Assembly: GCA_022410635.1 (NCBI GenBank)
Contig: JAJVDF010000262.1
Location: 1,219,820 to 1,283,819, forward strand
From: Tretioscincus oriximinensis
Lineage: Eukaryota > Chordata > Lepidosauria > Squamata > Gymnophthalmidae
DNA length: 64,000 bases
Direction of reading: 5' to 3'
Made by a program: the position numbers and the translations under genes. The notes under the pieces are model-generated. The model had not been told where the DNA came from, did not search any database, and saw only the letters and a list, made by a program, of their open reading frames with translations. How positions within the stretch are numbered: position 1 is the first letter of the stretch; each line of letters begins with the position of its first letter. Positions 1 through 9,371 of the stretch are shown piece after piece.

Positions 1-818
1 TATTCCTCAGCCATCCTGAAATCATACTTACATTTGCTATAAACAAGTCAAGCATGGACTGTACTTAAACACAGACCACAATGATTCCTGCAGACATATA
101 AAGGCTACATTCTGGTCTGTGTCCTGCATGCCTGACACATCAGTCACAGCCAGTGAATGTGCCACTTAGCTATTTCTACCATCATTCAAGGGCCATAACC
201 TCTCACCACCTCCATGTCATGCCCCCACCAGACCCCAGGCCACACTCCACCCAGGCCATGCCTCCTCCCTCTGCCAATGTCCCCTCCCTCTATCAATGCC
301 CCCTCCCCCACGCAGGCGCACAAAATGATAGGTGTTTCAATGACCTTCACAAACACACACAGACCTTTCCCTTGTCTTCCTCTCTCATCTCCCTAGGGCA
401 AACATATCACTTTCAGAACAGTGAGCTTGTATGGGCTTGTTTCATTGAAACCGAACAGGCACAAAAACCTGGGAATTTTTAAACTTGGGTTGTCAAGTGT
501 GGTGGCAGGAACAGCACCAGAAATTAACAATTTGTAAGAATACCAGTTGGATGTCATCAAGGAAATAGTTGCTAGATAAGCCCCCACCACCTGGGTTTGG
601 TCTAGACAGTGAGCTCCCTGTCCTATAAAAATGTGTGCTGCAGAGAAACTGCCAAAATTTCCTTTGTGCTCTGGAAGTTCTAGTTTCAGGCTTTCCATGA
701 AAACAGCAAACATGCATTTGAAACATTGAGAATCTAAAGAAATAAATTATGAGCAACGTAAGAAAATCTTTTGAAATATTCAGATATTACAATAGTTGAA
801 CTGGCCCTAGATTAATAT
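1..818. other. Unassigned sequence, no gene seen
   Basis: No exon, repeat family or RNA gene could be recognised. Positions 215-310 are pyrimidine-rich with several CCCTCC-type runs. The short open frames across this tract have low-complexity composition and no recognisable domain. Confidence 0.5.
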
Positions 819-949
819 AATACACTGCTCAAAACAATAACAATAGCAATAACAACACAACAACAACAAACAACAACATAACAATAACAACAGGATGCCT
901 CAGCATCACAGAATCACTTCAAGTGTCCCCTTAATTTATTTGAACACTC
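819..949. mobile_element. Degenerate Tc1/mariner-type hairpin MITE with internal CAA array
   Basis: The left end (821-838) reads TACACTGCTCAAAACAATAA, close to the left end of the clean hairpins at 4281, 8229 and 44559. The right end (about 921-947) is a diverged reverse complement (AGTGTCCCCTTAATTTATTT). The interior has been replaced or expanded by an AAC/CAA-rich repeat. No transposase is present, so this is a non-autonomous relic. The assignment rests on end similarity alone. Confidence 0.55.
833..893. repeat. Imperfect (CAA)n/(AAC)n microsatellite
   Basis: Repeated AAC/AACAAC units with interspersed AAT lie inside the degenerate hairpin element, apparently grown out of its AACAATAAC interior. 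Confidence 0.7.
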
Positions 950-2009
950 CTTTCTGTTATCTAAAGCTATTGCCTAGTTCCAAACCTTACTAAAAATAGA
1001 TCAAATTGGAAGCATTTGATGGCACCTATAAAAACCAATTGCCAGATTCGTGTTTTCATTCACATTTGCAGTACGAAAGTAGCAGGCTGACTTTACCTGC
1101 CTTGCAGTTTCTTTGTGTAGCAGATCCATTTCACGACCATTTTTGCCTAATAAGTTATGATACCTGACGCAGGTAAAAACCATAGCATACTGCTGAAATG
1201 GTAGTGTATAAAGCAAATCATATCGTGGCTGTCTGCACTGTTTATTTCTCCTTTTTGTTTGTTGTATACACTGTGCAAGACTATAACTGAATCACGTTTA
1301 CTAGCAAAGTTATAAAAAAACAAACCCTGCTGGAATATGTATATACTTGTTTCCATGGATGCCCCCAAACTACAAAATCATCAGACATCAAAGCTTGTTC
1401 TACACGCTGCCTAAAGCTTTCTGAGAAGATGGTGAGAGCATATAGATGCCCCAGAGAGCTTCTATCTTGAAGATTATGGCTGTTTATTTACTTTGAAAAT
1501 TTCACTCCATTACAGTAGTTGTAGAACAAAGAATGTCAGGAAAACTAGGGATTGTCATTCCATGTAGAAGATTGAACAATACAGGTGAATCTCTGTGGCA
1601 CAGAATGAAATGTGTATTGTAAAATGTTGCATAGTTTGAGAGAGAACATTTGGAATGATGCATAACAGAAAGGTGACATGTATGACACGCAGAAGAACGC
1701 ATGCTTCCATGAGCCAATTTAGCAGGAGGACATTCACACTTTATAAGGAAGAGCTAAAACCTCAGAAATCACCAATTTCAGGCATATTGCTTAATTGATC
1801 TGTTAGCCAACTAGAAAGAAATATTAACCAGGATGAACCCCTGCTTGTTTTCCTATGTTCTGAGAATGCCCAAAGATTCTGGAATTCTGGCAGGAAATAA
1901 CAAATAAAACCTCTAATATTATGGATAATAATATACCTCTTATGTCAAAAATGTATGTTACCTCCCCACAACATGTTTTGCTATTTCTTTTAAATCTGGA
2001 AAAGCAGAT
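950..2009. other. Unassigned sequence
   Basis: AT-rich unique-looking DNA. The short open frames on either strand show no recognisable domain, and no repeat consensus is visible. Confidence 0.45.
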
Positions 2010-2140
2010 TTGTTATTTTGTCTCACCTGCCTCCAGTTTTCCACGTTGCATTGCCTTGCATTCTCATCACATGACATGCCCCGTAANTCATTGCTGTGTT
2101 TGCCTTACTACAATTCCCAGCATTCTCTGCGAGCCAAGAG
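2010..2140. repeat. Low-copy interspersed repeat, paired with 57945-58085
   Basis: About 120 bases here resemble 57945-58085 in the same orientation. Shared landmarks are a TTTTGTCTC start, a CACCT..TTCCAC segment, the core TCACATGACA, CATTGCTG, and a TTGCCTTAYTACAATTCCCA end. The transposon class is unresolved. The tail resembles the reverse complement of the TGGGAATTGTAGTAA-type ends found in several vertebrate DNA-element families. Confidence 0.5.
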
Positions 2141-2579
2141 CCAATGAACCTTTATATTTAGCTTTGAAGTCTCATGGGATTTATCATGTTCACTTTATTG
2201 AACGCCCTATGAAGGCTATTTATCAGAATTTAGAGATGTCTGCAATCAAATCAAACATCAGTGGCTGGAAAATCGGAGACCATGGGCCTTTTTAGGAAGT
2301 AGACCACTGAACTTCCATGAACTCAAGGGGTGGATTCTACATGAAGCTTGTATCATTTTGGCTGACCTGGTTTCTTATAGCTCAGACTGAAGGGGCAGAT
2401 TTCAAAGCTGCTACCTACTAACTATACAAATAATTAATTATGATGCACTGGAAATATGGCCTTCAGAACCGAAGGCAGGTTAAAAACACACTAAGACCTA
2501 AACTGCTACAAACCTCTTTGCTAAAATTTCATATTCAAATATGTAGACTTTCTTTCAAAATCTCCGCTTGTCTCTTTAT
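2141..2579. other. Unassigned sequence
   Basis: No gene or repeat could be recognised. The open frame running in from 1921 to 2295 overlaps the repeat at 2010-2140 and contains an ambiguous base, so it is unlikely to be coding. Confidence 0.45.
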
Positions 2580-3250
2580 TGCATTGAAATTATATCTGTG
2601 AAGAGTTTCATGCTGAGATCAGNTAAAGCAAAATTTCGCTGTGGGGATAGGGTGCAATAAATAAGCCCTGTGTGCTTGATGGCAGAAAGTAATGCACATC
2701 ATTTGAGTGTGGAAATTTGGCACATTTTGCACGTAATTTATAGCGGTCTTGTGGAGGGCCCACTCACAGCTGGTGAGCGTGTTGCAATTATTTGAGCATC
2801 TCTTTTTTTCAGCATCTATTCGCAAAGCGTGAAAAAATGATCAAACTCATATCTTTAATAAAGAAGGCAGGGGGGCTGAAATGAATAAATAAAAAAGGGA
2901 AGCTTAAGTTCTGTATTGCCGTGTAATGCGCCTTCATAATAATTATGGCTGTGTTTAGATGCTCTTAAAAATGCATCAAGCATCCTTCTTGCAACATAAG
3001 GGCCATACAGATGTGGACTCCAGNTATTCATATACCATCACAAAAATGCAGGCATGACAGGGGGAAAGGGAGTGCTCCTTCAGTGCTTCCCCCTGTGTCT
3101 GTTTGGAAGAGAATTCATGGGATGCCTTTTGCTGGCACAGCAAGAGACCTGCTAGGCATATTTATGGCTTTTATTTATGCTATGTAGCTATAAAATGCCA
3201 CCTGGTTCTGCTCCAGTAAAGATTAAAAAGTAGAGTAGTACGACATGAGA
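2580..3250. other. Unique TAAT/ATAA-rich interval, candidate conserved non-coding element
   Basis: This interval lacks the repeat families seen elsewhere. It has a balanced, non-repetitive texture with ATTA, TAAT and AATAATTATGG-type words (for example 2934-2947) and TTTGCAC/GCAAAT words, as many vertebrate developmental enhancers do. That is an impression only: no alignment was possible and no open frame supports coding. Confidence 0.25.
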
Positions 3251-3799
3251 CTGGCACTTCATCAGTGGATCAGGGCCTTTGATCATGGTGTGCAAGTGTG
3301 AATGTTTCACAAAGGTTTCTCAATAGGAGCAAGGGCACTGGGGCTTCTTTGCCTCAGAATATGGGGGCAGATTACTTCTCTTTGTGTATATATGCATGTG
3401 AATAGGAGCAATGGGTTAATCTAAGGCCTTTAGACCAGTGAGGCCTTCTGGTTTAGATAACAAGAAGGCATGATCTGAAAAAAACGTTGTCTGCATGCTC
3501 AATGATGATTCGGTGTGAGCTTTAGCATCAACTTCCGAGGATCCCAACAACTAGGAACAAATATTCCTAGAGATTCCAGGGAACTCATTTCAGCTCCAAA
3601 CTTCGGTGCGCCACCAAAATTATTATTTTTATTTCTTTGTTTTTATATCGGGACAGGTCTCAACATAGTAATTATTTAAAAAAACAGAANGCCTAAGAAA
3701 AAAATGATAGTTCTTATGTGAGGGGAGATGTTATTCCCTGAACTGAAGACCAGGCTAAACAACTGCATTTTTATCATATATTTAATAAATATAGAGAAA
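3251..3799. other. Unassigned sequence
   Basis: No gene or named repeat was recognised. The window contains a TTTATTT-rich patch near 3620-3650. Confidence 0.4.
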
Positions 3800-3872
3800 T
3801 AGCTGTGTTAGTCCAGTAGAAAGTCCAGCAAAGGGGCCAGTAGCACTTTGAGACTAACTTTCATTCCTGGAC
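3800..3872. repeat. Fragment of a reptile interspersed repeat (GTTAGTC...GAGACTAAC type)
   Basis: The stretch contains AGCTGTGTTAGTCCAGTAGA and then TAGCACTTTGAGACTAACTT. The same pair of motifs in the same order occurs in the longer copy at 11721-11905. This layout is typical of an abundant sauropsid non-autonomous repeat, but its superfamily cannot be decided from two fragments. Confidence 0.5.
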
Positions 3873-3924
3873 TTAATAAATATAGTACACCCCAGAAGAG
3901 ACTTAATTTCTAATTTAGGGACTA

Positions 3925-4505
3925 TCAGTAAGAAGGTCCGAGTCTCACACATCTACACCCCTTCAACTATTAATGGTGATGGGACTATCAAGAGGACCTC
4001 TCCAGAAGAAATTCAATAACAAGAGAGATAAGATTAACTCTGAGGGAACCCACAAATTACTTCTCAGGATATTAGGATGAACTTTTTGACATCCATATTT
4101 TGACATTGGCTTTGGAATCACTGCAATGCAATGCCTTTTCTGAAGGATACCATGGTCAATGGCATTAAAAGCCACTGTGAGGTCCAAAAGAAAAGAGTCG
4201 TATTTCCTCCTGGTCTCAACTACGGCAACCAAGCCAATTTCAGTACCAGAAGAAGACCTGAAGCAGGGTTAACATGTATATATACTGCTCAAAACAAGTA
4301 AGGGAACACTTTAACATAACAGTGTATGTTAAAGTGTTCCCTTAATTGTTTTGAGCAGTATAGTTAACAGTTTCCTATAAACATACTTGCAAACAGCACC
4401 CATGACTCTCCAGTACCTTGCCCAGGAAGGCTATATTAGCCACTGGATGATAGTTGTTTAGGTCATCTCAATCCAGGAGGGAGCAGTTGGCCTTCCCCAT
4501 GTTTC
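3925..4505 (-). mobile_element. L2-type LINE reverse transcriptase remnant, split by a Tc1-type MITE
   Basis: Read on the minus strand, three reverse transcriptase landmarks occur in the right order. DLNNYHPVANIAFLGKV at about 4475-4415 matches the NYRPVSNLPFLGKV block. FLLDLTVAFNAIDHGIL at about 4195-4145 matches the LDLSAAFDTIDH block. VPSELILSLLLLNFF at about 4050-4010 corresponds to VPQGSVLSPLLFN. The YADD region is not recognisable. A stop codon precedes the first block and the frame is broken. The hairpin at 4281-4362 lies between the first two blocks, so it inserted after the LINE. The copy is non-functional. Confidence 0.75.
4281..4362. mobile_element. Tc1/mariner-type palindromic mini-element (82 bp)
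   Basis: This is a near-perfect palindrome: TATACTGCTCAAAACAAGTA at the left, its complement TGTTTTGAGCAGTATA at the right, with arms joined through AACACTTTAACATAACAGTG. It starts and ends with TA, the target dinucleotide of Tc1/mariner elements. The ends resemble the CTGCTCAAAAAAATTAAAGGAACAC termini known from Tc1-like elements of fish and reptiles (from memory, not searched). It contains essentially only terminal repeat. Confidence 0.85.
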
Positions 4506-6179
4506 AAAGTTTCCCAGTAGTCCAGAAAACAAAGGTGCCTTCTGTAATTTTCTGTGCTCCAGACTGGAGTGAGTAGCCCTTGAAATACTGATTATTCAGA
4601 TCAGGAATTATCCGATCTTGATAACATTCCATCCCTGTGGTCAGAATATTCCAGCTATGAACTGGGGCTTCCATATTCTGCAATATCTTAATGCACTTGT
4701 TGGTATGGAATGCTATCAGTATCAGTTTAATGATGTAAATATATGCAGTGAGGGACCTGTTGGAACTCCAGATGTGATTACAGGTAAACACTCCATCTCT
4801 CCTTGCTGTCTCTGTTGGCCCTTTTTAAAGAATTGAATCAGCCATTTGCACAATCTAATTCTGACAGTTATTTTAATATTCTTTAATAAAATTTTCTAAC
4901 AGAAGTACACATGCAATAGTTCACCTAAGTGCTCTATAAATCATGAATTATAAAACTGTTATGTGCTTCTTATATAAATAGATAGATATACTGTTGATGA
5001 ATAACTACTTTCTGTAATAAATGACAGTATGATGCCTGAAATTTTGGATAGATCCTAGTGTGTATTTCATAGCTTTGAACACCTGTTCCTTGGTTAATGC
5101 TACAGAAGTTTATTTACAGAAAAAAGACATATTACAAATCATTATTTATTCCCTGCTGTATATAAACAGAGATAGGAAGATATGCTAAAACGTTCTGGTA
5201 GCTATGTTGTGGCTAACCTCTAACATCACTCTGTCAATTAACCCATTATGAAAACAATATTAGTTAATAATTTATAGTAGTTGTTTTGCAGTGAGATCAA
5301 TAAAAAGCTCTGTGAAACAATGATGCTACATATCTTGGATAGGATTGGATTTCACCCTTAAAAGAGTCAACAACAGCTGAAGTCCAAGCTGTCTGCTCAA
5401 GATGGTGAGGGTAGTTTCTAATGTACTGGAAAAAAAGGCAAGGACAGTGATCTTGAAGGACATATGTTCAACATTTGAACATTGTTGTTGAGTAGTGGAA
5501 CTTGGTAAAAATCAGCAGAGTGCAGCATCCAGAACACAGGAACAAAAAGACCCATGGTTATTTCTTCCCTTGCAGGAAAAAATAAACGAAGTCCACACAA
5601 AGCAGTTCTTTCCAGAAGGAAGGCACATGTTTTATTTACAATATTTGCACTAGCAAGAGGTAACAAAAAACATATAAGACACTTAAACAAATCAGTGTCA
5701 GAGCTCATGAAATAGTCACACCAAAAGGTCTACAGCAAAACAGCAAAAACAGGACTGCAGTAGAAGAGAGTGGAAGTACATACATAATATAAATATCTTA
5801 TCTACAAGGTTGGACATGTGCAGAATACAAGGTCACATCGTCACAAGAANTGAATTAAGAGATAAGATGATGAACACCTGGCTTTTGTTGGACTTAGCTG
5901 GCACTTAATATTCTAACTAATAATTATATTTATCCTAACAATTGTTTATTTACATGAAGGTTCCTTCTGCATTTGGACCAGCAGAAGCACGAATTCTCGG
6001 TCATGGTTAAAGCAGAGGAAAAATTTGGTGTGATTATGCTAGTCCCTGTCCGAGAATCCATGCTTTCATTTCAGGTATTGAAATTTGTCCAAATTCAGGA
6101 AAGTTCATCTTGTTCAGATCAGAGTAAGATTACAAGGGTGATATTTATTTTAACCCAAGAACTCTCTCACACAGTGTCA
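4506..6179. other. Unassigned sequence
   Basis: No exon or recognisable repeat. The sequence is AT-rich, with several short open frames of unremarkable composition. The boundary with the L2-type remnant on the left is uncertain. Confidence 0.4.
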
Positions 6180-6656
6180 ATAATTACAGATGCCTTAATA
6201 TTTAACTACGTGTTCAATTCTGGGCACCCCAATTTAAAAAGGACATTGAAAAACTAGAGCAAGTTCAAAGGAGAGTTTAAGGGGGTCTGGAAATCATGTC
6301 CTATGAGGAATGGTTAAAGGATCTGGGATGTTTAATCTGCAAAAGAGAAGACTGAGAGGAGACCTGGTAGCTGTCTACAAATATCTGAAGGGCTGTTAGA
6401 GGGATCATCTTTATTCTCATTGGCACATGGAAGGACTAGAAACAGTGGGATGAAACTGCAAGAAAGTAGTTGTAGATTGGTATTGGGAAAACATTTCTGA
6501 GTGAGAATGATAAACCAGTGGAATAGGTTGCCACATGAGGTGGAGGGTTATCCTTTGCTGGGAGTCTTCAAACAGAGGCTTGGCAGCCATCTCTGCACTG
6601 AGCAGAGGGTTGGACCTGATGACCCTGAAGGNCCCCTTCCAACACTATGATTCTAT
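6180..6656 (+). mobile_element. CR1 LINE, 5'-truncated 3' end
   Basis: The stretch encodes a decayed C-terminal end of the CR1 ORF2 protein: residues resembling FNSGHPNLKRTLKN, then [10 protein letters not shown] and the WNRLPHEV region, in different frames with stops. It closes with the CR1 3' segment GGGTTGGACCTGATGACCCT and a terminal ATTCTATA of the ATTCTATG tail type. The element is dead; an ambiguous base sits at 6632. The layout matches the copies at 23759, 33005 and 46621. Confidence 0.88.
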
Positions 6657-8228
6657 ATATCAGTTGCCTGCACTTAGTAATGGTATAGGTAATGGGCAAA
6701 TTGATAAATTAAAAATATAGCCAAATATATAACTCCAAATATACAGACAGAGAAAAGAAAAGGTNTTTCAGAACGTTCCCTGTGAATTACACAGTCAATT
6801 GCAGAGACGATGCATTCTCTGCAGGTCACTGGCTCATCAGTGAAAAGAAATAATGATGACTTACGTATGGCATAATTTGGAAGGAATTGCAGAGTGTTTT
6901 CATTATTGCTCCTGCTGCTACTAATGCTCTTGCCATTCACTATCTATAGAGAATTGTTCCTTTTCTGGATCACTTGATAAGTAAATAACCTACAAATGTA
7001 TTATATAATGCTTCCCATGCGTCCCTGGCCATTCACTTCTTTCTTCAATTCTTAGATCTTTGCCAGTGTTCCAGGATTCAGCTCCAAGTATTGTTCACTA
7101 TCGCTCAACATGGAGTCAACCAAGCAGTAAATAGAGATGCATCAGACATAGTTAGTGCCAACCCCAGGATCAATTCAATATCAGAGTGACTTACTCCATG
7201 CTGATGCCATCATAACATGGAGGTGGACAGCCACGAGGTATTATGGCCTTCAAGAGCTATGCGTTTAGACATCATGGTGCTGAATTCTCTTACAGAAAAC
7301 CATCAAAATGTTCCATTAAGCTCAGTTGCCAACCATGGGTAATGAACATTTTACTTACTGATGGGTCNCATAAGAAGTCCATTCAGGGGGCTCAGTGGAA
7401 TACCTGTTTATATTACTTTTGTTTAGGACAGTGAAATGCTGGCAGCTGTACTCTGGGAACTTCTTCTCTACAGAATTTGTCACAATTTCAATCTGGACAG
7501 GAGCCCCATTCCTATCTGAAGATGTTCATTTGGGATGCATTACAGTCCCATGGAATGTAGGAAATAGAATGAGGGCACTCATCTGAAGGGTCACAAGTGT
7601 GGAAGGCCCTAGTGCTATAACATCCCAGCTATCAAAAGCTGTTAGCTGTGACAGCAACTGTATGTAGTATGACTCCTAAGGCCAACTTCTGGGATGTTGC
7701 ATACAGAACAAACTGTGCTTGTGAGTATTCTTATGCAGCTTGTTGCTACTACAGGAATAAACTGCTGAACTACAAATCCAATCCAAGGGAATATTTGTTT
7801 TGTTCTTTGATTCTAATATCTGGTAACCACCTGAACTGATACTGTTTCTGTTTGGTATTCTTCTATGGTCCTAACACTCCCTCCCTGAGATTTCTGAGAG
7901 ATATCTGTCTGTTCCAAACTTGCATGCTTGATGGATGAGGAAAATTCATTCCTGACAACAGAAGTATACTGTTCTTCAATCATGTATATATGATAGCTTC
8001 CCTCCAAATGAGTCAATATTTTGACTGAAAGCCAAAAGACCCTGTCAGAACTATAGAAATGACACATTTGCTGTGCTACCAAGCAGATGGGATGAGCATG
8101 TTGAGAGGGCAGCANACCAAAGCCAAAGTAATAAATCTTTTCCTCCCTCCTCCCCAAGCTGTGCGGTAAATGATGGTGCTAAAAAACAACACTGTCTCCT
8201 CACAGCAAACTCCCACTTCACAACTATG
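6657..8228. other. Unassigned sequence
   Basis: Nothing recognisable was found. Short open frames occur on both strands with no conserved motif. Several single ambiguous bases break them. Confidence 0.4.
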
Positions 8229-8302
8229 TATACATGCTCAAAACAATTAAGGGAACATACACTGTTATGTTAAAGTGTTCCCTTAATTGTTTTGAGCAGT
8301 AT
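8229..8302. mobile_element. Tc1/mariner-type palindromic mini-element
   Basis: The left end TGCTCAAAACAATTAAGGGA and the right end TCCCTTAATTGTTTTGAGCA are inverted repeats joined by a short spacer (ACATACACTGTTATGTTAA). The outermost left bases read TATACATG rather than TATACTG, a small change from the 4281 copy. A TA flanks each side. No coding capacity. Confidence 0.82.
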
Positions 8303-8943
8303 ATTTCTCATAGTATTGCATTAAAACCATGTGCACTAGGAGCCATTCTCATGTTGCCTTGTAATTAAATGGGGTGGCAATATTGTAATGAATGATTCCA
8401 TTGTTCACAAAGTACATTTTAAAGCAGCTTTTGCATGATTACTGGGCATCTGTTTGCATCCTAAGTATTAGAACGTGGTCTTTTCCATGTTTTTACTTGC
8501 TTCCATTTTTCAGCTATCTGTAAGAATTTCCACTCAGATGTTGTTACATCTGGCAGAAATTCTCCTGCTTGACAATGTCCTTTTTTCACTTTTCTGAGGG
8601 CAGAACTGGAGGCCAAGAAATGATATCAACTGAAACCTGATATTATGCTGCAGGTTCAGAGTCAAGTGATGAAGTTAAAGCCAAGTCAAGAGAGCATGTC
8701 AGGACTGGAAGCATATGTACTGTTTATCATCAGTTGAATTCTGGGAAAAGAGAAATCACTTGGAATGAAAAAAGTTATGAACATTAATTTGAAAAATTGG
8801 AGTTTTGATTTGGCAGTTCATATGTCAGTGGAACAGGAAGCTGCCAGAAGTTTGCCAGATCAATTCCATGTTTCTCCTCAGAAGGAGAAATGAAAAACCA
8901 TTCTGATCTTTGCCAAGAAAACCATATGGGGTGTCCATGCAAT
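8303..8943. other. Unassigned sequence
   Basis: No gene or repeat could be recognised. Confidence 0.4.
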
Positions 8944-9371
8944 CAACTAGAAATCGGTCACACTACTCAACAACAATAATGCATGTGCAAGGTAGAAACT
9001 AAGATGATTTAGATCTGTAGATCAAGTGACATCAAGTAAGCAGTTAATAGAACAGAGGAAAACAGAGCCAACTCAATGATGTACTTTTATTATTGCGGTT
9101 TTCTGTTAGCTGTGCAGACCTGCTAGACTAGAGAGGTAAATACACAATATAGCATATTGACTAGAAGTCGGTCACGCTACTCAACAACAGTACAATGCAG
9201 AAATTAAGAAGATGATTTAGAGTTGAAGTTCATGTGACATCAAATAAGCAGTTAATAGAACAAAGGTAAACAGAGCAAACTCAGTGGTGTACTTTTATTG
9301 ACATGGTTTTCTGTTCAGCTGTGCGGACCTGCCAGACGAGAGNGGCAAATACACAATAAGGCATATCAACA
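8944..9371. repeat. Tandem duplication, about 214-bp period, two units
   Basis: Unit one begins at about 8947 (CTAGAAATCGGTCACACTAC) and unit two at 9161 (CTAGAAGTCGGTCACGCTAC), an offset of 214 bases. Colinear matches continue through ATGATTTAGA, GTGACATCAA, GCAGTTAATAGAACA, GTACTTTTATT, GTTTTCTGTT, AGCTGTGC and AATACACAATA. The two units differ by substitutions and small indels, so the duplication is not recent. The unit does not match any repeat I recognise. An ambiguous base lies at 9343. Confidence 0.85.

Noticed and set aside
1921..2295. 124-codon open frame as a host exon
   Set aside because: It overlaps an interspersed repeat shared with 57945-58085 and contains an ambiguous base.
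4281..4362. microRNA precursor hairpin
   Set aside because: Length and pairing would suit a precursor, but the same hairpin recurs at 8229 and 44559 with TA-flanked transposon ends, so it is a Tc1-type mini-element.
8944..9371. Pair of LTRs in tandem
   Set aside because: Units have no TG...CA ends, no TATA/poly(A) order and no internal sequence between them.
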